Positions 51,694 through 59,806 of a stretch of 64,000 nucleotides of DNA are shown here, piece after piece (the first letter of the stretch is position 1; the number at the start of each line of letters is the position of its first letter). The translations under genes and the position numbers were made by a program. Source of the DNA: Bradyrhizobium sp. SRL28 (lineage in GTDB: Bacteria; Pseudomonadota; Alphaproteobacteria; Rhizobiales; Xanthobacteraceae); contig NZ_JAHEAG010000002.1 of assembly GCF_018596315.1 (NCBI RefSeq), positions 124,001 through 188,000 on the forward strand. Direction: 5' to 3'. A model generated the notes under the pieces. The model was given only the letters and a program-made list of their open reading frames with translations. It made no database searches and was not told where the DNA came from.

Positions 51694-51711
51694 TTGTCAC
51701 GAATCCGTCAT
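51694..51711 (+). promoter_or_regulatory. PhoB-like box upstream of phnG
   Basis: TTGTCAC (51694-51700) and CCGTCAT (51705-51711) are spaced by 11 bases and match CTGTCAT at five and six of seven positions. The box points to phnG and ends 15 bases before the PhnF-type palindrome. Confidence 0.6.
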
Positions 51712-51726
51712 GGCGCTTCGTTATGA

Positions 51727-51750
51727 AGTTGTCTATTATCATAGACAACT
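51727..51750. promoter_or_regulatory. PhnF-type operator, perfect 10-base palindrome
   Basis: AGTTGTCTAT (51727-51736) and ATAGACAACT (51741-51750) are perfect inverted arms around TATC. GTCTA/TAGAC half-sites are typical for HutC-family regulators. It lies 22 bases ahead of phnG and would block its promoter. Confidence 0.8.
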
Positions 51751-51772
51751 TGAGTCCGGCAAGGTCGATGTG

Positions 51773-52246
51773 ATGACGGGTAACGAAAGTCTGGCAGACG
51801 AAAGCGGCGGGCAGGCGCGGCGCAAGGCCGTGATGGCGGTGCTGGCTCATTCGGCAACGGCCGATATAGAAGGGCGTCTCGGGACGATCGCGTTGCCGGC
51901 GCACGAAGACCTGCGTGAGCCCGAGAATGGGCTCGTCATGGTGCGCGGCCGCGTTGGCGGCGACGGCGCGCCCTTCAACCTCGGAGAGGCCACGGTGTCG
52001 CGCGCCGCGGTGCGGCTGTCGACCGGCGAGGTCGGCTTCGGCTACACGTTGGGCCGCGACCGGGAGAAGGCCAGGCTGATCGCGCTGTGCGATGCCATGG
52101 TGCAGTCGGCTGAACTCGCTGGCGCGATCGAAACCCAAGTCGTCGCACCGTTGCGTGCGGCGATGGTCGAAAGGCGAAATCGCAAGGCGGTGGAAGCTGC
52201 CGCAACGCGGGTCGATTTCTACACACTGGTGCGGGGCGAGGGCTGA
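51773..52246 (+). CDS. phnG: C-P lyase subunit PhnG
   Basis: The ATG at 51773 gives 157 residues, the usual PhnG length; the longer frame to 51668 runs through the operator. Conserved PhnG sequence includes ENGLVMVRGRVGGDGAPFNLGEATVSRAAVRL and GYTLGRDREKARLIALCDAM. It is part of the PhnGHIJ core that binds alkylphosphonates and ATP to form ribose-phosphonate triphosphate. It begins the eight-gene phn operon. Confidence 0.94.
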   Translation: MTGNESLADESGGQARRKAVMAVLAHSATADIEGRLGTIALPAHEDLREPENGLVMVRGRVGGDGAPFNLGEATVSRAAVRLSTGEVGFGYTLGRDREKARLIALCDAMVQSAELAGAIETQVVAPLRAAMVERRNRKAVEAAATRVDFYTLVRGEG

Positions 52247-52247
52247 C

Positions 52248-52853
52248 ATGACGACCGTTGCCGAATTGCGCGCAGGATTTGCCGACAAGGTGTTGTCGGC
52301 GCAATCGGTCTTCCGTTCCGTGATGGATGCGATGGCGCGTCCCGGCAGCGTTCAACGTATCGGGCCCGCGGCTGGTGCGCCCGTCGGGATGATGCGTGGC
52401 ACCGCCGCGATTGCGCTGACTTTGTTCGATCACGATACGCCGATCTGGCTGGACTCGCGGATGTCGGCAACACCGGACGTCGCCAAATGGCTCAAGTTTC
52501 ACACCAGCGCGCCGGTCGTTACGGATTCGTCGATCGCCAGTTTTGCGCTGGTGGGCGATCCCGAAAACCTTCCGGTGCTCGATCGCTTCGCGTCTGGCAG
52601 CAATGAATATCCGGACCGTTCGACGACGCTGGTTCTGCAGGTCGAAAGCCTGACGGATGGCCCCGTTATCGAGTTGCAGGGCCCCGGCATCGACGGCTCA
52701 ACAGCGCTTCGCGCTTTAATCCGGCCGTGGGATCTGTTCGAACGGTTGGCCATAAACGCCGCGCTGTTTCCGCGCGGTATCGACGTGGTGCTGGTCCATG
52801 ACGATTCCATTGTCGCCATACCGCGCACGACGCGGCTCGTGAGGGGAGGCTGA
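52248..52853 (+). CDS. phnH: C-P lyase subunit PhnH
   Basis: The ATG at 52248 gives 201 residues. PhnH features are AQSVFRSVMDAMARPGSVQRI near the start, then ALTLFDHDTPIWLD and the GSNEYPDRSTTLVLQVESL block. It is a core structural subunit of the C-P lyase complex. It starts 1 base after the phnG stop and is followed 2 bases later by phnI. Confidence 0.94.
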   Translation: MTTVAELRAGFADKVLSAQSVFRSVMDAMARPGSVQRIGPAAGAPVGMMRGTAAIALTLFDHDTPIWLDSRMSATPDVAKWLKFHTSAPVVTDSSIASFALVGDPENLPVLDRFASGSNEYPDRSTTLVLQVESLTDGPVIELQGPGIDGSTALRALIRPWDLFERLAINAALFPRGIDVVLVHDDSIVAIPRTTRLVRGG

Positions 52854-52855
52854 GC

Positions 52856-53959
52856 ATGTACGTTGCCGTCAAGGGTGGCGAGCGCGCTATCGAGAATGCC
52901 CATCGTCTGCTCGCGCATGAGCGGCGCGGTGACCGCGACGTTCCCGAACTGACGCTGGCCCAGATCTCCGAGCAGCTTTCGCTCGGCGTCGATCGCGTCA
53001 TGACCGAAGGCTCGCTATACGATCGCGAACTTGCGGCGCTCGCCATCAAGCAGGCGCGTGGCGACCTGATCGAGGCGATCTTCCTGGTGCGGGCGTTCCG
53101 CGCCACGCTGCCGCGCTTTGGCGCGACCGAGCCAGTAGACACCGGCGCGATGCAGGTGCGCCGCCGGGTTTCCTCGACGTTCAAGGATATTCCGGGCGGG
53201 CAAATTCTCGGTCCCACTTTCGACTATACACATCGCCTGCTCGACCCTCAGCTCGCCGAGGGGTTCGCGCCCGAGGCTCCCGCGACGGGCGAGACGTCTA
53301 CAGGCGCAACCCCGCGGGTGACCGATATTCTGGGCCGCGATGGCCTGATCGAGCCGTCGCCGGTTGCGGATGCTGACGCTCCCGTCGGCGACTTGACGCG
53401 CGAGCCGCTAAATTTTCCGGCGGATCGTGATCTGCGCCTGCAAAACCTGGCGCGCGCCGATGAGGGCTTTCTGCTGGCGCTCGGATATTCCTCGCAGCGC
53501 GGCTACGGCCGCAATCATCCCTTTGCCGGCGAGATTCGTTTCGGCGAGGTGGAGGTCGAGTTCATGGCCGAGGATGCCGGCTTTGCCGTTCCGCTGGGCT
53601 CGGTCGCATTGACCGAATGCCAAATGGTCAATCAGTTCAAGGGATCGGCGACGGAAGCGCCGTGTTTTACGCGCGGCTATGGTCTCGCCTTCGGGCAAAG
53701 CGAGCGCAAGACCATGTCGATGGCGCTGGTCGATCGCAGCCTGCGCGCCCGCGAGCTCGGCGAGGAAGTGATCGCGCCCGGCCAGGACGAGGAATTCGTG
53801 ATGTCGCACTCGGACAATGTGCAGGCGACCGGCTTCGTCGAGCATCTCAAGCTGCCGCATTACGTCGATTTCCAGTCCGAGCTCGGCCTGCTGCGCAAAT
53901 TGCGGAAAGAATTTGCCGAGGCGAACGAGGCCCCGCCGATGCAGGAGGCCGCGGAATGA
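52856..53959 (+). CDS. phnI: C-P lyase subunit PhnI
   Basis: The 367-residue protein shows PhnI landmarks: MYVAVKGGERAIENAHRLL at the start, TEGSLYDRELAALAIKQARGD, GYSSQRGYGRNHPFAGEIRFG and ECQMVNQFKG, with FTRGYGLAFGQSERKTMSMALVD near the end. It catalyses nucleosidase-type transfer of the ribose triphosphate to the phosphonate within the complex. It overlaps phnJ by 4 bases. Confidence 0.95.
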   Translation: MYVAVKGGERAIENAHRLLAHERRGDRDVPELTLAQISEQLSLGVDRVMTEGSLYDRELAALAIKQARGDLIEAIFLVRAFRATLPRFGATEPVDTGAMQVRRRVSSTFKDIPGGQILGPTFDYTHRLLDPQLAEGFAPEAPATGETSTGATPRVTDILGRDGLIEPSPVADADAPVGDLTREPLNFPADRDLRLQNLARADEGFLLALGYSSQRGYGRNHPFAGEIRFGEVEVEFMAEDAGFAVPLGSVALTECQMVNQFKGSATEAPCFTRGYGLAFGQSERKTMSMALVDRSLRARELGEEVIAPGQDEEFVMSHSDNVQATGFVEHLKLPHYVDFQSELGLLRKLRKEFAEANEAPPMQEAAE

Positions 53960-54840
53960 ACGCGCCGGCTTACAATTTCGCCTATCTCGACGAACAGACC
54001 AAACGGATGATTCGTCGCGCCATCCTGAAGGCGATTGCGATTCCCGGCTATCAAGTGCCGTTCGCCAGCCGCGAGATGCCGATGCCCTATGGCTGGGGCA
54101 CCGGCGGCGTGCAGGTGACGGCGGCGATCCTGGGGCCTGATGACGTGCTCAAGGTGATCGACCAGGGTTCGGACGACACCACCAACGCGATCTCGATCCG
54201 GAAATTCTTCGGCAAGACGGCAGGCGTCGCAACGACGACAGCTACGGCGGACGCCACCGTGATCCAGACCCGGCACCGAATTCCCGAGGCGCCGCTGCAC
54301 GCCGGGCAGGTGCTGGTCTATCAGGTGCCGATCCCCGAACCGCTGCGTTTCCTGGAGCCGCGCGAGACCGAAACGCGGCGCATGCATGCGCTCGGCGAAT
54401 ACGGCCTGATGCACGTCAAGCTGTACGAGGATATTGCGCGCTTTGGCCATATCGCGACCTCCTATGCCTATCCGGTGAAGGTGAATGCGCGCTATGTGAT
54501 GGACCCGTCGCCGACGCCGAAATTCGACAATCCGAAAATGGATAATTGTCCGGCGCTGCAACTGTTCGGCGCCGGCCGCGAAAAGCGCATCTATGCGATC
54601 CCGCCACATACCAATGTGGTTTCGCTCGACTTCGAGGATCACCCGTTCACGCGCTACCGGTTCGACGCGCCTTGCGCGTTGTGCGGGGCCGGCGATTCCT
54701 ATCTCGACGAAATCGTCACCGACGACAAGGGTGGCCGCATGTTCGTCTGTTCCGACACCGACTATTGCGAGTCTCGCCAGTTGGCCGGTCATCGCGGCAG
54801 CGAGAGCGCCGCGCCGCACAAGGAGAGGGCGCATGGCTGA
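53956..54840 (+). CDS. phnJ: C-P lyase catalytic subunit PhnJ (radical SAM)
   Basis: From the ATG at 53956 the protein has 294 residues. The 4Fe-4S and catalytic cysteines are at 240, 243, 265 and 271 in CALCGAG and FVCSDTDYC, the same pattern as E. coli PhnJ shifted by one. The N-terminal FAYLDEQTKRMIRRAILKAIAIPG is conserved. It cleaves the carbon-phosphorus bond by radical chemistry. It overlaps phnI and phnK by 4 and 8 bases. Confidence 0.96.
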   Translation: MNAPAYNFAYLDEQTKRMIRRAILKAIAIPGYQVPFASREMPMPYGWGTGGVQVTAAILGPDDVLKVIDQGSDDTTNAISIRKFFGKTAGVATTTATADATVIQTRHRIPEAPLHAGQVLVYQVPIPEPLRFLEPRETETRRMHALGEYGLMHVKLYEDIARFGHIATSYAYPVKVNARYVMDPSPTPKFDNPKMDNCPALQLFGAGREKRIYAIPPHTNVVSLDFEDHPFTRYRFDAPCALCGAGDSYLDEIVTDDKGGRMFVCSDTDYCESRQLAGHRGSESAAPHKERAHG

Positions 54841-55633
54841 GCTGCAAGACCTCACGCCGGACGACCAGCCGCTGCTGGTTGCCGAACACCTCGGCAAGAA
54901 CTACGGCCGGTTGACCGCCTGCCGCGATGTGTCCTTTGCGCTCTACCCCGGTGAAGTGCTGGCCATCGTAGGCGAATCCGGATCGGGCAAGTCGACGCTC
55001 TTGCAACTACTGTCGGCGCAGCTCGCGCCGAGCGCCGGCCGCGTGTCGTATCGGATGCGCGATGGCGTGTTGCGCGATCTGGCCGCGTTAGGTGAGGCCG
55101 AGCGTCGCTTCTTGTTCCGCACGGACTGGGGCTATGTGCATCAGGACCCCGCGCAGGGTCTGCGGATGGCGGTCTCGGCCGGCGCCAATGTCGGCGAACG
55201 GCTGATGGCGGTGGACTGGAATCACTACGGCCGCATTCGCGATACCGCCTCGTCCTGGCTGGAGCGCGTCGAGATCGACACCGCGCGCATCGACGATGCG
55301 CCGCGGACCTATTCGGGCGGGATGCGGCAGCGGTTGCAGATCGCGCGCAACCTGGTTACCGAGCCGCGGCTGGTATTCATGGACGAGCCGACCGGTGGGC
55401 TCGACGTATCGGTGCAGGCACGGCTGCTCGATCTGATGCGCAATCTCGTCAGCGAGCTCGGCCTTGCCGCCATCGTCGTCACTCATGACCTCGCCGTGGC
55501 GCGGCTGCTGTCGCATCGCGTGATGGTGATGAAGGGCGGTCGCGTCATCGAGACCGGCCTGACCGATCAGGTGCTCGACGACCCCCGCGAGCCCTACACC
55601 CAGTTGCTCGTTTCCTCGATTTTGCCGGCATGA
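54833..55633 (+). CDS. phnK: C-P lyase-associated ABC ATPase PhnK
   Basis: The ATG at 54833 gives 266 residues. It has Walker [10 protein letters not shown] (about 49-57), signature YSGGMRQRLQIARNL, Walker B VFMDEPTGGLD and switch histidine in VVTHDLAV. PhnK is ABC-like but binds the C-P lyase core rather than a membrane transporter. The middle segment TDWGYVHQDPAQGLRMAVSAGANVGERLM is characteristic. It overlaps phnL by 4 bases. Confidence 0.95.
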   Translation: MAELQDLTPDDQPLLVAEHLGKNYGRLTACRDVSFALYPGEVLAIVGESGSGKSTLLQLLSAQLAPSAGRVSYRMRDGVLRDLAALGEAERRFLFRTDWGYVHQDPAQGLRMAVSAGANVGERLMAVDWNHYGRIRDTASSWLERVEIDTARIDDAPRTYSGGMRQRLQIARNLVTEPRLVFMDEPTGGLDVSVQARLLDLMRNLVSELGLAAIVVTHDLAVARLLSHRVMVMKGGRVIETGLTDQVLDDPREPYTQLLVSSILPA

Positions 55634-56340
55634 GTGCGCCAATGACTGCGATGATCGACATCACCGACGCCGAAAAGACCTTCACCATGCATCTGCAGGG
55701 CGGCGTCGAGCTGCCCGTGGTGCGCGGCGTCTCGTTCCACGTCGAGCCGGGGGAATGCGTGGTGCTGTCGGGGCCATCAGGCGCCGGAAAATCCTCGATC
55801 CTGAAGATGATCTTTGGCAATTACCGCTGCGATGGTGGGCGGATCGGCATCCGCCATCAAGGCGCGGTGATCGATCTTGCCACGGCCGAGCCGCGGCAGG
55901 TGCTCAGCGTGCGCCGCTCGACCATCGGCTATGTCAGTCAATTCCTGCGCGCGGTGCCGCGGGTCGCCACCATCGATGTGGTGGCGGAGCCTCTGATTGC
56001 GAATGGAACGGCACGCGCGGAAGCCCGCGACAAGGCGGGCGCGCTGCTGCGCCGCCTCAACATTCCCGAGCGGCTGTGGGCGCTGCCGCCGTCGACGTTC
56101 TCCGGCGGCGAACAGCAGCGGGTCAACATTGCGCGCGGTTTTATTTCCGATCTGCCAATTCTGTTGCTGGACGAACCGACCGCCTCGCTCGATGCGGCCA
56201 ATCGCGCCGTTGTCGTCGAGCTGATCGGGCAGAAGAAGCGACAGGGTGTCGCGATGGTGGCGATCGTCCATGATGACGAAATTCGCCACCTGATCGCCGA
56301 CCGGATTGTCGACGTGACGTCATTTGCCGCCGCCGCTTGA
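55630..56340 (+). CDS. phnL: C-P lyase-associated ABC ATPase PhnL
   Basis: The 236-residue protein has Walker A GPSGAGKSS (about 49-57), signature FSGGEQQRVNIARGF, Walker B ILLLDEPTASLD and switch histidine in VAIVHDDE. PhnL forms a dimer with PhnK on the C-P lyase complex. The helix TIGYVSQFLRAVPRVATIDVVAEPL is conserved. It ends 15 bases before the phnM start. Confidence 0.94.
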   Translation: MSAPMTAMIDITDAEKTFTMHLQGGVELPVVRGVSFHVEPGECVVLSGPSGAGKSSILKMIFGNYRCDGGRIGIRHQGAVIDLATAEPRQVLSVRRSTIGYVSQFLRAVPRVATIDVVAEPLIANGTARAEARDKAGALLRRLNIPERLWALPPSTFSGGEQQRVNIARGFISDLPILLLDEPTASLDAANRAVVVELIGQKKRQGVAMVAIVHDDEIRHLIADRIVDVTSFAAAA

Positions 56341-56355
56341 AGGAAGAGATGTGTG

Positions 56356-57507
56356 ATGACTACGCAAGAAACGGTTCTCTGTAACGCCCGCGTCGTGCTG
56401 GCCGATCGCGTGATCGAGCGCGGCTGGGTTGCTTTCGCCGACGGCCGCATCGCCGAGTTCGGCGAGGGGAGTGCGCCGGCAGGCAGCGAGGACGCCGGCG
56501 GCGACCTGATCATGCCCGGCCTGATCGAGCTGCACACCGACCATCTCGAAATGCACTATGTGCCGCGCCCGAAAGTATTTTGGGATCCGATCGCGGCGGT
56601 GGTTTCCTATGACGGACAGTTGGCCACCTCGGGCATCACCACCGTGCTGGATTCGCTGCGGGTCTGGCGCGAGGATGGCGCCGAGGAAGTTGACGGCAGG
56701 GCAGGCGTGCTGGCGGAGGCGATCACATCCGCGCGCGATGCCAACCTGCTTCGTGCCGATCACTTCCTGCACCTGCGCTGCGAAATCCCGATGCCCAGCG
56801 TGGTCGAGGAGGCCAAGGAGCTGATCGACCGGCCGGACGTGCGGCTGATGTCGCTGATGGACCACACGCCGGGGCAGCGCCAGTTCCGCGACGAGGTCAA
56901 GCTTCGCGACTATTATCGCGGCAAGGGGGGCGGCAAGACCGACGCCGAGCTCGATGCACTGTTCGAGAAGCGCTTCCACTATCAGAAGACGTATGCCGCA
57001 AGCAACATGCGCGAAATCGTGGCCCTTGCGCATCAATATGAAATTCCGCTCGCCAGCCACGATGATACGACCGAGGAAAATGTCGCTGACGCGATCCAGG
57101 ATCGCGTTTCGGTGGCGGAGTTTCCGACCACGATGGAAGCCGCGCGCGGATTGCATCAGGCCGGCATCGGCATCCTGATGGGAGCGCCGAACGTGGTCCG
57201 TGGCGGCTCGCATTCCGGCAACATCGCCGCCATCGATCTCGCCCGCGAGGGGCTTCTGGATATCCTGTCGTCCGACTACATTCCCTCAAGCCTGCTGATG
57301 GCCGCGCTGCAATTGCCGCGGCATGTTCCGGCGATCGACTTGGCCGCCGCCGTCCGCACGGTCACCAAGACTCCGGCCGAAGCCGTGGGCCTTGCCGACC
57401 GTGGCGAGATCGCAGCGGGCAAGCGCGCAGATGTGATCCGGGTGCATGTCGCGCGAGACATTCCGGTAGTGCGCAGCGTCTGGCGGGAAGGGCGGCGGGT
57501 CGCATGA
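56356..57507 (+). CDS. phnM: Alpha-D-ribose 1-methylphosphonate 5-triphosphate diphosphatase, canonical copy
   Basis: The start is placed at the ATG at 56356, with AGGAAGAGA upstream; a GTG at 56353 adds one residue. The 383-residue protein has PhnM metal motifs in LIELHTDHLEMHYVPRPK, the characteristic LMSLMDHTPGQRQF, ASHDDTTEE and MGAPNVVRGGSHSGN, closely following the E. coli pattern. It converts ribose-1-phosphonate 5-triphosphate to the 5-phosphate plus pyrophosphate. It overlaps phnN by 4 bases. Confidence 0.95.
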   Translation: MTTQETVLCNARVVLADRVIERGWVAFADGRIAEFGEGSAPAGSEDAGGDLIMPGLIELHTDHLEMHYVPRPKVFWDPIAAVVSYDGQLATSGITTVLDSLRVWREDGAEEVDGRAGVLAEAITSARDANLLRADHFLHLRCEIPMPSVVEEAKELIDRPDVRLMSLMDHTPGQRQFRDEVKLRDYYRGKGGGKTDAELDALFEKRFHYQKTYAASNMREIVALAHQYEIPLASHDDTTEENVADAIQDRVSVAEFPTTMEAARGLHQAGIGILMGAPNVVRGGSHSGNIAAIDLAREGLLDILSSDYIPSSLLMAALQLPRHVPAIDLAAAVRTVTKTPAEAVGLADRGEIAAGKRADVIRVHVARDIPVVRSVWREGRRVA

Positions 57508-58103
57508 CGGAGACGCTGACGACTGCAACAGCAGATCAGACCGCTGCAATCGGGCCGGGCCGGTTGGTGCTCGTGGTCGGCCCGAGCGGCGCGGGCAAGG
57601 ATACGCTGCTCGGCCTTGCCAAGGCAGCCTGTGCCGATGATGGCAACGTGGTATTTCCACGCCGCGTGATTACGCGTGAAGCGTCGGCATCGGAGGAAAA
57701 CGAAGAGGTCAGCATCGGCACGTTTCAGGAGGCGTCGGCGCGTGGTGACTATGCCATGCATTGGGAAGCCCACGGCCACTGCTACGCGCTGTGGCGCGCG
57801 ATCGACGACGAAATTCGCGCCGGGCGGACCATCGTCGCCAACGTATCGCGAACCGTCATTGGCGCAATGCGCCGCGCCTATGCCGACGTGGTGGTGGTTT
57901 CAATCACGGCGCCGCCAAACGTTCTGGCTGAACGGATTGCGATGCGCGCACGAAGCAGCGACGGCATGGTCGAAAGCCGCCTGCGCCGCACGGTCGAGGA
58001 CGCCTCGGCTGCGCCCGACGTGACTATCGTGAACATCAGCAGTGCCGAATACCATGCCCGCCAACTAGCCCGCGTCATCAAGGGAGAGAAGTGGCACGAA
58101 TGA
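57504..58103 (+). CDS. phnN: Ribose 1,5-bisphosphate phosphokinase PhnN
   Basis: The 199-residue protein has a P-loop GPSGAGKDTLLG (about 29-40), the RRVITREA base-binding region and a lid near ARSSDGMVESRLRR, which are the guanylate-kinase-like features of PhnN. It phosphorylates ribose 1,5-bisphosphate to PRPP, the end of the C-P lyase pathway. It is followed 13 bases later by the PPOX-family gene. Confidence 0.93.
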   Translation: MTETLTTATADQTAAIGPGRLVLVVGPSGAGKDTLLGLAKAACADDGNVVFPRRVITREASASEENEEVSIGTFQEASARGDYAMHWEAHGHCYALWRAIDDEIRAGRTIVANVSRTVIGAMRRAYADVVVVSITAPPNVLAERIAMRARSSDGMVESRLRRTVEDASAAPDVTIVNISSAEYHARQLARVIKGEKWHE

Positions 58104-58116
58104 CAGGAGACCCGAA

Positions 58117-58728
58117 ATGACCGTTGTCGCGACCATCGAGCAGCTCGAGGCCATCTACGGCTTTCCCAACGATGCCTCGACCGTCAAGGTCGCGGACCGG
58201 GTCACGCCGGCCTATCGGGCGCTGATGGACAAGTCGCCATTCGCGGCGCTGGCGACCTGCGGGCCGGAGGGGCTGGACTGCTCGCCGCGCGGCGACCTGC
58301 CTGGCTTCGTTCGCATCCACGACGAGAAGACGCTGATGATGCCGGATCGCCGCGGCAACAACCGCTGCGACTCGCTGCGCAACATCGTGCGTGATCCCCG
58401 GGTGGCGCTGTTGTTTCTCATCCCGGGCTCCGGCAGCACGCTGCGCATCAATGGCCGCGCGCATGTCTCGGCCGATCCGGAACTGCTCGCGTCGTTCAAG
58501 ATGGAGGGCAAGGCGCCGCGTACCGTCATCGTCATGACGGTGGAGGAGGTCTACTTCCAGTGCGCGCGCGCCATCGTGCGCTCCGATCTCTGGAATCCCG
58601 ACAAGCGCGTCGATCCCAGGAGCCTGCCGACGCCCGGTCAGATCCTTGCCGAGATGAGCGACAACAATGTCGGCGGCGAGAACTACGATCGGGAATGGCC
58701 GGATCGTGCGCGGCAGACGATGTGGTGA
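58117..58728 (+). CDS. Pyridoxamine 5'-phosphate oxidase-family flavoprotein (MSMEG_1061/DR2398 type)
   Basis: The 203-residue protein has the FMN-binding split-barrel pattern: FAALATCGPEGLDCSPRGD, then LMMPDRRGNNRCDSLRNIVRDPRVALLFLIPG and LRINGRAHV. The C-terminal HTVR-equivalent region reads FQCARAIVRSDLW. It matches the MSMEG_1061-type subfamily of FMN proteins. CAGGAGA precedes the start, and only 13 bases separate it from phnN, so it is probably co-transcribed. Its role in phosphonate use is unknown. Confidence 0.87.
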   Translation: MTVVATIEQLEAIYGFPNDASTVKVADRVTPAYRALMDKSPFAALATCGPEGLDCSPRGDLPGFVRIHDEKTLMMPDRRGNNRCDSLRNIVRDPRVALLFLIPGSGSTLRINGRAHVSADPELLASFKMEGKAPRTVIVMTVEEVYFQCARAIVRSDLWNPDKRVDPRSLPTPGQILAEMSDNNVGGENYDREWPDRARQTMW

Positions 58729-58814
58729 TGCGCTGATATCGCATCGCGATCCGGCAGCGGGCATGCGGCAAGCAATCCAGAGCGATCGACGCGAGCACCT
58801 TAAAGCCGATGGTG

Positions 58815-59702
58815 TCAGGCGTCGCGGATCACCTTTTCCGCGCATTTGAGAAAATTCCGGACCAGCGGATTGAGAGAATCCCTCCGCCAGCAAACGGCGA
58901 CGTCGATGGCGTCCTCGGCGTCGAGGAAGGGCCTGAAGACGACGCCGGTCGGGCATCCGAGCTGGGCGCAGGCGGGAAGGATCGCCATGCCCTCTCCGGC
59001 GAGGACGAGGCTGAGCGCCGAGTGCGCCGTCTCGACCCGGTTCGCGACCGGCATGCTGACCTGATGCCGCCGCAGCAGCGACGCCACGACGGAGGTCGCC
59101 GGATCCTCGGCAGGCCCGGGTAAGCTTATCAGCGGGCGGCCCTGCAGCTTTTTCACCGGTACGGCCGCCCCGCGCGCCAGCTGTGAGGCGGCCGGCATGG
59201 CCAGCATCATTCGCTGCTTTCCGATCGTGGAGACCTCAATCTCGCTATGACGAATGGCGGGCATGCAGAGCGCGACAGTCACGCTGTGATCCAGCAGCCG
59301 CGCCTCACGCGTCGATGCGCTCAGTTCGATGAACTCCAGATCGACCTTGGGAAGGGACCTTCGAAGTTCAGGAACGAGCTTGGGCAATACGGCGTGGGCC
59401 AGCGCGAACATGTAACCGACAGACAATCTTCCCCGGCGCCCGGCCGCCACCGCGCGGGCGGCCTCAAAACCTTCAGCCGTCAGGGCCAGCGCTTCACGCG
59501 CGCGCGACAGCAAGGCGCGACCGGCCGCCGTCAACTCCATTCCCCGCGTGCCGCGGCGAAACAGCGGGGTTCCTACTTCCGATTCCAGCTTGCGGATCTG
59601 GACCGACAGTGGCGGCTGCGCCATACGCAGGCGGACGGCCGCCCGGCCAACGCTGCGCTCTTCTGCGACGGCAACGAAATAGCGGAGACGCCGGAGGTCC
59701 AT
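58815..59702 (-). CDS. LysR-type regulator, divergent from the amidase operon
   Basis: The 295-residue protein has an N-terminal LysR helix-turn-helix (LRRLRYFVAVAEERSVGRAAVRLRMAQPPLSVQIRKLE) and a co-inducer domain of the same subgroup. It is divergent from the amidase gene with a T-N11-A type site in the gap. It likely activates the amidase-transporter operon when the amide or peptide ligand is present. It is convergent with the PPOX gene, with no clear terminator in the 86-base gap. Confidence 0.93.
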   Translation of the reverse strand: MDLRRLRYFVAVAEERSVGRAAVRLRMAQPPLSVQIRKLESEVGTPLFRRGTRGMELTAAGRALLSRAREALALTAEGFEAARAVAAGRRGRLSVGYMFALAHAVLPKLVPELRRSLPKVDLEFIELSASTREARLLDHSVTVALCMPAIRHSEIEVSTIGKQRMMLAMPAASQLARGAAVPVKKLQGRPLISLPGPAEDPATSVVASLLRRHQVSMPVANRVETAHSALSLVLAGEGMAILPACAQLGCPTGVVFRPFLDAEDAIDVAVCWRRDSLNPLVRNFLKCAEKVIRDA

Positions 59703-59709
59703 TTTTGCT

Positions 59710-59724
59710 ATACCGAACTCGTAT
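59710..59724. promoter_or_regulatory. Candidate LysR binding site ATAC-N7-GTAT
   Basis: The inverted repeat ATAC (59710-59713) and GTAT (59721-59724) contains the T-N11-A core of LysR sites. It begins 8 bases upstream of the LysR start codon, a position that would allow autorepression, and lies about 83 bases ahead of the amidase start. Confidence 0.5.
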
Positions 59725-59806
59725 GGGTGAGTTGTGCGATGGTATTGGACCTGAAGTCAATCTGAATGTCATCCTTGCGTCATGCGACCCCAGGGACTTT
59801 AGCGCG

